A stretch of 64,000 nucleotides of DNA from Archangium_A sp035910535 (GTDB taxonomy: Bacteria > Myxococcota > Myxococcia > Myxococcales > Myxococcaceae). This document shows, piece by piece, positions 1 through 8,052 of the stretch. The notes under the pieces were generated by a model. That model made no database searches and was not told where the DNA came from. It worked only from the letters and a program-made list of their open reading frames with translations. The stretch spans positions 1-64,000 of the forward strand of contig JAMHXF010000063.1 of the NCBI GenBank assembly GCA_035910535.1, written 5' to 3'. Positions within the stretch are counted from its first letter, which is position 1; every line of letters starts with the position of its first letter. A program made the position numbers and the translations under genes.

Positions 1-900
1 GTTGGCGGTCGAGAAGCCGACGACGATCTCTCCACTGCCGTGCGCCGCGTACGAGCCCACGCGCCCGATGCCCAACGAGACGCGCTTGCACAGGCGGTTC
101 AACTGGTGCGGCAACAGCGGCGCGTCGGTGGCCACGACGGCGATGATCGACCCGTAGCTCATGATGCGCCGGGGCATGCCGCGGAACTTCTCGGCCAGCA
201 CCTCGCCCACCGGCATGCCCGCCACGCGGAGGTTGTGCATCTTCCCGAAGTTGCTCATCACCAACACGCCCAACGTGTAGCCGCCGTGCACCGGAGGCAG
301 CTTGCGCGAGCTCGTTCCAATGCCCGCCTTGAAGTCGCAGGTGATCATCCCCGTGCCGCCGCCCACCGCGCCTTCCGGCACCAGCCCCGACTGCGCGCGC
401 TTGAGCGCCTCCCGCACGTGCTCTTCCTTCACGTGGCGCCCGGAGATGTCATTCAGGTAGCTGTCGTCGCACTCGCCGACGACGGGGATGATCACGTCAT
501 GCTCGTCGCCGATGCCGGGGTGCGTCTCGACCATGGTGCGCGCCAGCGCGTCGCTCACCGCGCCTACGGCCATGGTGTTGGTCAACATGATGGGCGTCTC
601 GAGCAGGCCCCACTCGACGACCTGCGTGAGGCCGCTCACCTCACCTGCGCCGTTGAGCACGAAGGCGCCGCCGGCCAGCCGGTCCATGAAAATGTTGCCG
701 TCGTTGGGGATGATGGCCGTGACGCCGGTGCGCACCGGGCCCTTGCCGACCACCAGCGGGCCCGGCGCCCCTTCGATGATGGTGGAGTGACCGACCAGCA
801 CGCCTTCAACGTCGGTGATGGCGTTGTACTTACCGGGCTTGAAGCGCCCCAACGGGAGGTCCAACTCGCGAGCGCGCACTCGTTTCTCTGACGACACCAT
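1..900 (-). CDS. P1-family (DmpA/BapA-like) aminopeptidase, partial
   Basis: These are the first 300 codons of a P1-family peptidase, cut by the left edge of the window. The family consists of N-terminal-nucleophile hydrolases that self-cleave into two chains and release N-terminal residues from short peptides, including D- and beta-amino acid peptides. The minus-strand translation opens MVSSEKRVRARELDLPLG. It contains GGGTGMITCDF followed by GIGTSSR at about residues 194-200, which is the conserved stretch around the family's autoprocessing site; I assign it from memory of the family. No signal peptide is visible, so a cytoplasmic location is likely. The gene diverges from the lipoprotein gene at 954 across a 53-bp gap. 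The reading frame is open to the window edge and codon use matches the neighbours. Confidence 0.85.
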   Translation of the reverse strand, partial: MVSSEKRVRARELDLPLGRFKPGKYNAITDVEGVLVGHSTIIEGAPGPLVVGKGPVRTGVTAIIPNDGNIFMDRLAGGAFVLNGAGEVSGLTQVVEWGLLETPIMLTNTMAVGAVSDALARTMVETHPGIGDEHDVIIPVVGECDDSYLNDISGRHVKEEHVREALKRAQSGLVPEGAVGGGTGMITCDFKAGIGTSSRKLPPVHGGYTLGVLVMSNFGKMHNLRVAGMPVGEVLAEKFRGMPRRIMSYGSIIAVVATDAPLLPHQLNRLCKRVSLGIGRVGSYAAHGSGEIVVGFSTAN

Positions 901-917
901 GTCGGAGACTGTAACCG

Positions 918-929
918 TTGCAGCTGCAA
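918..929. promoter_or_regulatory. 12-bp perfect palindrome in a divergent intergenic gap
   Basis: The sequence TTGCAGCTGCAA is a perfect 12-bp inverted repeat. It lies in the 53-bp gap between the divergent P1 peptidase and the lipoprotein gene at 954. Its position suits an operator for a dimeric regulator acting on one or both genes. No convincing -10/-35 pair was identified, and a 12-bp palindrome can occur by chance in 64 kb. Confidence 0.3.
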
Positions 930-953
930 ACGAAGTCCATATGACGCGGCGCC

Positions 954-2423
954 ATGCGCAGAGTCTTCGGGGTGCTCGCGACGTTGTTGATGTGTGGCTG
1001 TGGCGCGGCGATGGAGCCGGGGCCGATGACGGTGAACGGCGTGGTGCTGCCGGTGGGTGACGGGCAACAGCTCGTGCACTGGAAAGGCGTGCCCGTGGCC
1101 AACGTCACGTGGGCCACGACGAGCGCCGAGCTGCAGAACACCGTCGGCCAGAAGGGCATCGGCTACGAGCTGACCGACGAGGCCCGCGCGCGCGGCGCGT
1201 CGATCTCCCTGCGCCTCGAAGGGGCCGACCAGGCGCACTTCGAAGGCACGTGGGACACCGCCGCCGGTGGGCAGGTCTTCGGGCAGGTGCGCTGCAAGCC
1301 GCGGCGCCCCGGCACGCTCGAGGTTGACCTGGTGGCGAGCGTCGAGGGCCGCGACTACCGCGCGAAGCTGCGCTGCGACGCGGTGGCCGACTACGCGATG
1401 TTCCTGCAGACCGAGGCCACGTGCCTCCTCGGCGGAGCGGTGCGCACCAGGGCCGGCCTCTATGCGCCGTCGACGGGTGAAGTCACCGCCGACGCGTGGG
1501 CCGCCTGCCGAGGCCTCAGCCAGACCGCCGACGGCGAGACGTACGTGATGATCGACGGCAACCAGGCGTACCGCGTGACGCGCAGCGGCCGCACCCCGCT
1601 GCTCGACGCGACGGAGCAACAGCAGCTGCGCAACTTCGGCGCGCAGGGCATCTCACCCGACGGCAGCGCGGTGGTGTTCGGCGACATGAGCGGGCTCTAC
1701 GTGAAGCGCGGCGGGCCGCTGACGTTGCTCGACGCGTGGGCGGGGTTGCAGGTCGGCTCGCGCGGGCTGGCGGCGTTCTCGGCCGACGGGCGTACGGCGG
1801 TGCTGCGCGCGGCGCTCCTGCACGAAGCGCAGTACCTGCGGGCGAACTGGCGCCGCGTCGATCTCACCGACGGCACGCACGCGCCGCTCATCCCCTCCGC
1901 CATCGCCAACGAGCTGCCGCTGCACGCCAACCGCGCGGCGTTCTCGGACGATCTGTCGAAGTTCCTGTGGGGCCTGTCGGCGAACGGCGAGCTGCAGCTG
2001 CACGTGGTGGACGCCACGGCGGGCACGCAGGTGCGCGTGTTCGACGACGCGATGACGCACGTGAAGACGTTGCCGGGCGGCGAAGTGGCCTCGCCCATCG
2101 TGCTCACGAGCGACCAACCGACGATGACGCCCGACGGCCGCTACGTGGCCATCGCGCTCAACGCCTTCACCGACGTGACGTACTACCGGGGGAAGAAGGG
2201 CGTGTACGTGCGCGATCTCGTCGAAGGCAAGACGTGGTCGGTGGGCGTGCTGCCAGACGGCGCGTGGTGGTCTGGCGACGGCTGGGGCTACCAGCCGCGC
2301 GTCGAGCTGACGCCCGACGGACAGAGCGTGCTGTGGGGCGTGAGCTGGTCGACGGGCGGCGCAGGCGGCTCGTACTTCATCGTCAACACGCTGGTGCCGC
2401 GCCGCCTGTGGCAACCCATCTGA
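954..2423 (+). CDS. beta-propeller-like lipoprotein
   Basis: This 489-residue protein has a short hydrophobic N-terminus ending in a Cys-Gly-Cys stretch (MCGC, Cys16), which looks like a lipobox, so it is probably an exported lipoprotein. The body contains repeated blades of the type SPDGSAVVFGD, SADGRTAVLR, TPDGRYVAIAL and TPDGQSVLWG, spaced 60-140 residues apart, as in TolB/WD40-like propellers. The N-terminal 150 residues form a separate region with several cysteines. No catalytic motif is visible. It stands alone: its upstream neighbour is divergent and its downstream neighbour convergent. The specific role is unknown; binding of a protein or glycan at the cell envelope is the usual use of such folds. 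Confidence 0.75.
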   Translation: MRRVFGVLATLLMCGCGAAMEPGPMTVNGVVLPVGDGQQLVHWKGVPVANVTWATTSAELQNTVGQKGIGYELTDEARARGASISLRLEGADQAHFEGTWDTAAGGQVFGQVRCKPRRPGTLEVDLVASVEGRDYRAKLRCDAVADYAMFLQTEATCLLGGAVRTRAGLYAPSTGEVTADAWAACRGLSQTADGETYVMIDGNQAYRVTRSGRTPLLDATEQQQLRNFGAQGISPDGSAVVFGDMSGLYVKRGGPLTLLDAWAGLQVGSRGLAAFSADGRTAVLRAALLHEAQYLRANWRRVDLTDGTHAPLIPSAIANELPLHANRAAFSDDLSKFLWGLSANGELQLHVVDATAGTQVRVFDDAMTHVKTLPGGEVASPIVLTSDQPTMTPDGRYVAIALNAFTDVTYYRGKKGVYVRDLVEGKTWSVGVLPDGAWWSGDGWGYQPRVELTPDGQSVLWGVSWSTGGAGGSYFIVNTLVPRRLWQPI

Positions 2424-2672
2424 AACCCCCTCTCCCTGCGCGGGAACACCGCCGCTGCGTCGACCCGACCCCGGCGAAACGCCTCTGACGAGGACGCGAC
2501 TCGTAGCGCGGTGCAATACTGCCACTGGCGCAACGTCGATGAAGCGATGTGCCAGCTCGACGCCGTGTCGCGGTTGGTCCGCCGGTGTTGGAATGCACAC
2601 CGGAGTTCGACATCGACGAAGGCAACCGACACAGCTGCCGAGTGACTTCCCCGTCACCCTGACCTCGAGGTC

Positions 2673-4733
2673 TCAGGCGGCGGCGTCGTCTTCGCTGCGA
2701 TCGCGGCGGCGGGCGCCACGCTCTTTGTAGCGACGAATCGCGCCGCTCAGGATCTCACCGATGAGCGTGCGGTAGTCCATGCCGTCGCCCTGCGCGATCA
2801 GCACCAGATCGCTCCACCCCGGCGTGAGCCCCGGCAGCGGGTTGCACTCGATGAAATAGATGCGGCCCGTGTCGTCCATACGGAAGTCGATGCGCGCCAC
2901 GTCGCGACAGCCCAGCGACATGAACGCCGTCCGCGCCGCCGCGCGCAGCCGCTCCGTGTGCCCCGGCTCGAGCTTCGCGGGCACCTCGTAGCGGATGCGA
3001 TCGTTCTCCTGCAGCTTGTCTTCAAACTTGTAGATGGGCGTCTTGTCCGACTTGTCGGTGAAGACGATCTCCATCGGAGGCAGCACCTCGGGCCGGCGCT
3101 CACCGAGCAACCCCACGGTGAACTCGCGCCCCCCGATGTACTCCTCGACGAGCGCGGGCTGGTTGTAGCGGCCCACCATCTCTTTGACGATCTCCCGAAC
3201 CTCCGCTTCGGAGTGACACACGCTCTTGCTGACGACGCCCTTGCTCGAGCCCTCGGCGACGGGCTTCACCATCAACGGCCAACGGGTGAACTGCTTGTCG
3301 AGGCGCTCGCGGCCGGTGTTCATCAACTGGAAGTTCGGCGTGTCGATGCCTGCCGCGCGCACGACCTTCTTCGCCAGCGCCTTGTCCAACGCGAGCGACA
3401 ACGTGGCCGGGTCGCTGCCGGTGTACGGAATGTCGAGCAGTTCGAGCAGCGCGGGCACCTGGCTCTCACGGTTACGACCGCGGAACCCTTCAGCGATGTT
3501 GAACACCACGTCGATGGGCTCGGTCGCCAGCACCATGGGCAGCTCCGGCGTCGCCTCGAGATCGACGACCTCGTGCCCATGGCTGGCGATGGCCTCACGA
3601 ATGGCCTGCAGCGTGGTCGGCGAGTCGTACTCGGCTTCGCGATCTTCACCGTCGGCGGTGGGCTTGATGCGCTTGACGTTGAAGGTGAAGCCGACCTTCA
3701 GCGGGCCACGACGCGCGGGCTTCGAGAGGCCCCGCGGCTTGTCCTTGATGCGGTAGCGCCTGGCGGCGTTCTGGATGATGGCGTCGACGACCCCATCGAA
3801 GTGCAGCCCCTCGAGCGCCGCCGCGGCGTACACCCCGGCGCCGGGCTCGAGTGACGGCAGCGCGTTGATCTCGAGGAAGTACGGCACGCCGGCGTCAGAC
3901 AGGCGGAAGTCGACGCGCCCGAGATCTTTGCAGTCGAGCTTCTTGATGACGGTGCGCGCCATCTTGCGAATGCGATCAGCCATGTCTTCGCTGATGGTGG
4001 CCGGCGCGCGAACGGCGACCGACTTGTCGTTCCGCATCTTCAGCTCGTAGTCGTAGATGGCGTAGCGACGGCCCTGCGCGGTCGCGGGGTCGACCACGTA
4101 CTCGACGGGCGTCAACACGCCGTCGAAGTCGTTGTCGACCGACTCGAGGAACGGCACGGTGACGTCGCGCCCCACGATGAACTCCTCGACGAGCACGCCC
4201 GACGGGTAGCGATCGAGCGCCTGGTCGACCTTCTGGCGCAGCTCGTCGACGCTCTCGGCGACGGACTCCTGCGTGATGCCCTTCGAAGAGCCTTCGAAGT
4301 TGGGCTTCACGATGACGGGGAAGTGCAGCTCGTCGGGGCGCAGCTCCGAGAGCTTCTCGATGAACTGCCACCCCGGCGTGCGCACGTTCTCTTCACGGAG
4401 AATGAGCTTGGTCAGCTGCTTGTCCAACGTGATGGCCAGCGCGTACGCGTCGGAGCCGGTGTACGGGAAGCCGAGCTCGTCGAAGAGCGCGGGGAAGAAC
4501 GCTTCACGGAAGCGGCCGCGGCGCCCTTCGGCGGTGTTGAAGATCAGATCTGGCGAGAAGGCCTCGAGGCGCGCGACGGTGCGCGAGGCAGGCCCGGAGA
4601 CCTCCATCTTCTCGACGCGGTGCCCCAACCGCTCGATGGCGGCGGCGAGCGCGTTGACGGTCTCTTCGGTGTCGAACTCCGCTTCTTCTTCAGAGTCGGA
4701 CAGCCGCAGGTTGTGAGTGAGCGCGATGCGCAT
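2673..4733 (-). CDS. Tandem-duplicated D-Ala-D-Ala ligase-like ATP-grasp protein
   Basis: This 686-residue protein holds two complete Ddl-type ATP-grasp modules, where the usual ligase has one of about 300-350 residues. Module 1 (about 1-330) has FNTAEG, YTGSD (91-95), VKPNFEGSSKG (142-152), VEEFIVGRDVTV and the metal-binding FLEINALPSLEPG. Module 2 (about 345-670) repeats FNIAEG, YTGSD (437-441), VKPVAEGSSKG, VEEYIGGREFTV and FIECNPLPGLTPG. Both copies keep the ATP-binding Lys and the acidic/Asn metal ligands, so both could be active. Ddl-type enzymes join two amino acids through an acyl-phosphate; the substrates here cannot be deduced. The ATG at 4733 has AAGGA six bases upstream. The gene is last in a minus-strand run (6960 to 2673). 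Two sequential ligations, or one regulatory half, are both possible. Confidence 0.85.
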   Translation of the reverse strand: MRIALTHNLRLSDSEEEAEFDTEETVNALAAAIERLGHRVEKMEVSGPASRTVARLEAFSPDLIFNTAEGRRGRFREAFFPALFDELGFPYTGSDAYALAITLDKQLTKLILREENVRTPGWQFIEKLSELRPDELHFPVIVKPNFEGSSKGITQESVAESVDELRQKVDQALDRYPSGVLVEEFIVGRDVTVPFLESVDNDFDGVLTPVEYVVDPATAQGRRYAIYDYELKMRNDKSVAVRAPATISEDMADRIRKMARTVIKKLDCKDLGRVDFRLSDAGVPYFLEINALPSLEPGAGVYAAAALEGLHFDGVVDAIIQNAARRYRIKDKPRGLSKPARRGPLKVGFTFNVKRIKPTADGEDREAEYDSPTTLQAIREAIASHGHEVVDLEATPELPMVLATEPIDVVFNIAEGFRGRNRESQVPALLELLDIPYTGSDPATLSLALDKALAKKVVRAAGIDTPNFQLMNTGRERLDKQFTRWPLMVKPVAEGSSKGVVSKSVCHSEAEVREIVKEMVGRYNQPALVEEYIGGREFTVGLLGERRPEVLPPMEIVFTDKSDKTPIYKFEDKLQENDRIRYEVPAKLEPGHTERLRAAARTAFMSLGCRDVARIDFRMDDTGRIYFIECNPLPGLTPGWSDLVLIAQGDGMDYRTLIGEILSGAIRRYKERGARRRDRSEDDAAA

Positions 4734-4762
4734 GCTGGTTCCTTGGAGGTTGGCGCTGAAAC

Positions 4763-5302
4763 TTATTCGCGCCGGAGCGTCGTCTGTTGCTTGAGCCGCG
4801 CGGGAGCACGGGCTTCGTCGGGAGGAGTGGCGCGCTGCGGCTGGTCAGCCTGCACCTTGCCGTCGATGACCTGCGTCTGCGCCCAGGTGTCTCCGAGGCG
4901 CAGTCCTTCTTCGTCGCGCAGGCACTGCAGCGCCTCGATGCTGCCGATGACGGCGAGGCCCGCGAAGAACGCGCGTGAACCGAGCTCCGGCATCATCGAG
5001 AGGATGATGATGAGGCCGAAGGGCGCGTTGCGCAGCACGCTGTCACGGTGCCTCGCGCCGCTCTTCGTCGGCAGGTACACGACCTTCACGCCGAAGATCT
5101 TCTTCCCCGGGCTCTGGCCCTGCAGCATGCCGTCGGCGAAGAGGATGTAGAGCAGCGCCATCACCACGCCAGCGGGCCCGGTCGAAACGTAGAGCGCCCA
5201 CGCGATGCACACGTCGACGAGGCGGGCGCCGGCGCGCAGCAGCAGCGACGCCTTGGGGTAGCCCGAGGGCTCTTCTTCTCTGACGAGGCGCAGCGCTCTC
5301 AC
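4763..5302 (-). CDS. RDD-family membrane protein
   Basis: The protein has 179 residues. It shows the RDD signature RAGARLVDVCIAW near the N-terminus and GQSPGKKIFGVKVV after the second hydrophobic segment. Further hydrophobic stretches (PAGVVMALLYILFADG, NAPFGLIIILSMM, FFAGLAVIGS) give about three to four membrane segments, followed by a charged cytoplasmic tail. I placed the start at the GTG whose GTGA overlaps the stop of the upstream gene; a longer reading frame to 5353 would begin inside that gene. RDD proteins are small inner-membrane proteins, some linked to ion or proton exchange, but no specific substrate can be assigned. It is translationally coupled to the DUF4177-like gene. Confidence 0.75.
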   Translation of the reverse strand: MRALRLVREEEPSGYPKASLLLRAGARLVDVCIAWALYVSTGPAGVVMALLYILFADGMLQGQSPGKKIFGVKVVYLPTKSGARHRDSVLRNAPFGLIIILSMMPELGSRAFFAGLAVIGSIEALQCLRDEEGLRLGDTWAQTQVIDGKVQADQPQRATPPDEARAPARLKQQTTLRRE

Positions 5303-5691
5303 GAGTCGCCTTTGCCGTCGTCTTCGGCGGCGAGCACGTGCAATCGCTCCCACGCCGACTGCATGGGGTCTTCTTTCGACTGCTGCGCGAGCCGCGCGAG
5401 GTGCTGCGCGGCTTCTTCGGCGTCGCGGTAGTTGTCGAGATGCGGGACGATTTCTGCGGGCGCCTGCAGCGGCGGGCCTTCGCGCGTGAAGAACACGAAG
5501 GCCATCGACGGGCGCTTGCTCGACTCACGCATCGCGAACTGCACGCCGTCGAACTTCCAGCCCTTCGGCGCCCACTCGTTCAGCGTGCGCTCCAGCGAGT
5601 GCTCGTCGACGCTCGAGAGCTCCACCACTTTGTAGTGGAGCTCTCGCGGTGCTTCAGGTTCGGCACGCTTCTTCGCGCGCTTGGTGGCCAT
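5299..5691 (-). CDS. DUF4177-like small protein
   Basis: This 130-residue soluble protein begins with a basic tail (MATKRAKKRAEPEAP). The segment HYKVVELSSVDEHSLERTL, followed by NEWAPKGWKFDGVQF, resembles the DUF4177 pattern of a beta strand, a helix ending in LN-x-x-G/A-x-x-GW, and another strand. The C-terminal 50 residues are helical and charged. It has no export signal and no catalytic motif. Its stop overlaps the RDD gene start by 4 nt, and the gene upstream ends 12 bp before its ATG, so the set is probably co-transcribed. The function of DUF4177 is not known to me. Confidence 0.65.
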   Translation of the reverse strand: MATKRAKKRAEPEAPRELHYKVVELSSVDEHSLERTLNEWAPKGWKFDGVQFAMRESSKRPSMAFVFFTREGPPLQAPAEIVPHLDNYRDAEEAAQHLARLAQQSKEDPMQSAWERLHVLAAEDDGKGDS

Positions 5692-5703
5692 GACGAAAAG
5701 AAG

Positions 5704-6960
5704 TTACCACCAGACCGTGCGGTACTTGCGATCGCTCGCAGGCCCGATTTCGGAGGTCTCGGCGGCGTCGGCCCACAGCAGGCTCACCAGCGTCTTCGCG
5801 CCGATGGCGCCGACGCCACCCAGAATGTACGGCACCGGCGACTGCGTGAAGCCCGTCGTCGGCCCGAGCAGCAACCCGGAGACGAGCAACACCGCGCCAC
5901 CGACGAGCGCGCCGAAGAGGTTGGCGCGCATGACCTGACCGAAGCTGGGGTTGAACTTGAGCGCTGCGAGCGCCATCAACGAAGCGCCGATGGCCGGCAG
6001 CAACATCACCGCGTCGATGCCGCTGCGCACCGTGAGCCCGCCGCCGGTGGTGGCGACGATGCCGACGATGAGGCCCGCGTAGATCGCCGCCCAGCCACCG
6101 CCCGAGACGACGAGCGCCATCTTGTTCAGCGGGTAGTCGTTGCGCGCGAGGATCGCCGAGACCCACGCCCCCGACACGCTGCCGATGAGCGAGAGCCACG
6201 CGGTGGCGTAGGCGTCGTTGTGCTGCGTGGCGAGGTCGGCGAGCGCGCCCATGAACATGCCGCCGAAGATGGAGTTGATGATGCCGAAGTTCGCGGTGCG
6301 CACGTCGATCCAGTTGTTGAACTGCCAGATGGCCGCCGACGCGAAGCCGATGCCGGCGCCGAGCAGACCCGAGGTCAGGTACGAGAGCCGCGCCGCCGGG
6401 CCGGTGACGATGTCGCTGCACGAGGTCACCGGCGGGTCGTAGTCGGCCGTGTAGCGCGAGGGCAGCTCACCCGACGCCGGGTCGCAGCCGCCCATCAACG
6501 TCATGGAGCCGGGCACCGGGTGTCGCGGCGACGCGTCGATGGCGCGGGGAATGAGCTGCGTGGCGAGCCCACCGAGGCCGCCCATCAACGTGTGGTGCGT
6601 GAGGAAGATGGCGCTGCCGGGGCCGCTCAAGAACGCGCCTTCACGCGGGTGCCCGTCGATCATCGCGCCGGGGCCCGCCTGCGGCGGCAGCTCCACCGGG
6701 CTGTCGAGCTGCTCAGGCAACGGCTGCGGCGGCGGCACCGCGTTGAAGGTGCGCGTCTCGGGTTCAGGCGGCACGTCGGGCACGGGCAACACCGGTTCGA
6801 GCTGCGGCTCGGGCGGCGGCGCGTAGATGCCCGCGTCGTATTCCTCGGGTGCAGCGGGCACGATGATGACGCGCTCCTGCTCCGTGGGAATGGAAGGAGT
6901 CTCCTGCGCGAATGCGACGAACGCAGACAGCACGACGACCGACGAGACGATGCGGTGCAT
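5704..6960 (-). CDS. Exported multi-pass membrane protein, function unknown
   Basis: The protein has 418 residues from the ATG at 6960, where the signal peptide MHRIVSSVVVLSAFVAFAQE begins. An upstream in-frame start at 7002 would overlap the divergent gene at 7001, so I rejected it. Residues 25-110 are proline- and glutamate-rich (PPPEPQLEPVLPVPDVPPEPE) and look unstructured. The C-terminal 300 residues contain about seven to eight glycine/alanine-rich hydrophobic segments without clear charged loops. The hydrophobic part may be a membrane or outer-membrane-associated domain. I do not recognise the family. It is the first gene of the minus-strand run ending at the tandem ligase. Confidence 0.65.
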   Translation of the reverse strand: MHRIVSSVVVLSAFVAFAQETPSIPTEQERVIIVPAAPEEYDAGIYAPPPEPQLEPVLPVPDVPPEPETRTFNAVPPPQPLPEQLDSPVELPPQAGPGAMIDGHPREGAFLSGPGSAIFLTHHTLMGGLGGLATQLIPRAIDASPRHPVPGSMTLMGGCDPASGELPSRYTADYDPPVTSCSDIVTGPAARLSYLTSGLLGAGIGFASAAIWQFNNWIDVRTANFGIINSIFGGMFMGALADLATQHNDAYATAWLSLIGSVSGAWVSAILARNDYPLNKMALVVSGGGWAAIYAGLIVGIVATTGGGLTVRSGIDAVMLLPAIGASLMALAALKFNPSFGQVMRANLFGALVGGAVLLVSGLLLGPTTGFTQSPVPYILGGVGAIGAKTLVSLLWADAAETSEIGPASDRKYRTVWW

Positions 6961-7000
6961 GGTGGTTTCCAACATAGCCCGCATACGGTAGCTGCCCAGC

Positions 7001-7507
7001 ATGTCGAGTGAACCCTTCCGCGAGCTGTCACCACGCGTTCACGCGCGTGCGTGGGTACACCCCAGCGCACAACTGTTGGGTGACGTGGAGTTGAGCGAAG
7101 ACGTTTCAGTGTGGCCGACGACTGTGTTGCGCGGCGACTGCGGGACGATCCGCGTCGGTGCGCGCACCAACCTTCAAGACGGCACCATCGCGCACGCGAC
7201 GGCCGGCTTCAGCGAGACGCGCATCGGCGCCGACTGCACCATCGGCCACCGCGTCATTCTTCACGGCTGCACGGTGGGCGATCGCTGCCTCATCGGCATG
7301 GGCAGCATCCTGCTCGACGGCTGCGTCATCGGCGCAGGGAGCTTCGTCGCCGCGGGCTCGCTGGTGACGCCGGGCAAGATCTTCGAGCCCGGGAGCTTCA
7401 TCGTCGGCTCGCCTGCGAAGCGCATTCGTGAAGTGCTCGAGAGCGATCAGCTGATGATCGACAACGCGGGCAAGGTGTACCTGGAGCTGGTGCGCGGCTA
7501 CCGCTGA
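7001..7507 (+). CDS. Gamma-carbonic anhydrase-family protein
   Basis: The protein has 168 residues and is a left-handed beta-helix of hexapeptide repeats, ending in a C-terminal helix. The three zinc-binding histidines of the family are in place: His65 (GTIAHATAG), His83 (TIGHRVILHG) and His88. The preceding NLQDG and following LIGMGSILLDG segments are also conserved. It probably binds Zn or Fe as a trimer in the cytoplasm; many members of this YrdA/PaaY branch have weak or no carbonic anhydrase activity, so the true reaction is uncertain. The gene stands alone and its last 10 bp overlap the end of the convergent coiled-coil gene. Confidence 0.9.
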   Translation: MSSEPFRELSPRVHARAWVHPSAQLLGDVELSEDVSVWPTTVLRGDCGTIRVGARTNLQDGTIAHATAGFSETRIGADCTIGHRVILHGCTVGDRCLIGMGSILLDGCVIGAGSFVAAGSLVTPGKIFEPGSFIVGSPAKRIREVLESDQLMIDNAGKVYLELVRGYR

Positions 7508-8040
7508 CGCTTCACGTCGTCGCGGTACAGCTCGGCGAGGGCGTGCGCTTTTTCAACTTCGTCGCGCGCGGCGTCGAGCTTCATCACCTTCTCGAAGCCC
7601 GCCGCCTGCGCCTTGAGCGCGTCGGTCACCATCGCGCCGCTCGAGAACCGGGCCCGCGCGCTCTGCCGTTCTTCTTTGAGCTCCTGGAGCTGGCGGCCGA
7701 GATCTTCTGCGGCTTCGAGCAGCAACGTGGAGTCGGCCTCAGCCTGCGCCAGCGCCTCGTCGGTACGCTCGAGCAAGCGCTGCGCCTCGGTCTGATCTCT
7801 GGCGAGCACCTTGAGCACGGAGGCTTCGGTGGTCGTCGGGCGCTTGCCGTCGATGGCGTGGATTCGCGTGCGGTACTTGTCTTGATCGCGCCGGAGCTCG
7901 GCGCGCAGCGCCAACAACGTCACCGCCGACTTTCGCGCCGCCGCCGTCTGCCGCTCGAGCGAGTCGATGAGTTGATCGAACACGGCCAGCGGGTCTGCCG
8001 GCTTCGCGTCTCTCTTCTTCTTGAAGAAACCGAACACCAT
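7498..8040 (-). CDS. Coiled-coil protein (PspA/IM30-like length and composition)
   Basis: This 180-residue protein is nearly all helix, with long heptad-like stretches rich in Glu, Arg, Ala and Leu from residue 20 to the end. It begins MVFGFFKKKRD, an amphipathic start resembling PspA-like membrane-binding proteins, but sequence similarity to PspA is weak by eye. A GTG 6 bp upstream is an alternative start. It lies 12 bp after the von Willebrand A gene, in the same direction, so it is probably the third gene of the MoxR-VWA operon. A role as a membrane or cytoskeletal client or adaptor of that chaperone pair is inference only. Confidence 0.7.
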   Translation of the reverse strand: MVFGFFKKKRDAKPADPLAVFDQLIDSLERQTAAARKSAVTLLALRAELRRDQDKYRTRIHAIDGKRPTTTEASVLKVLARDQTEAQRLLERTDEALAQAEADSTLLLEAAEDLGRQLQELKEERQSARARFSSGAMVTDALKAQAAGFEKVMKLDAARDEVEKAHALAELYRDDVKRQR

Positions 8041-8052
8041 CGTCACCGCACG

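Noticed and set aside
40..891. 283-residue plus-strand frame at the left edge
   Set aside because: Opposite strand gives a clean P1 peptidase; this frame is His/Ala/Arg-rich shadow.
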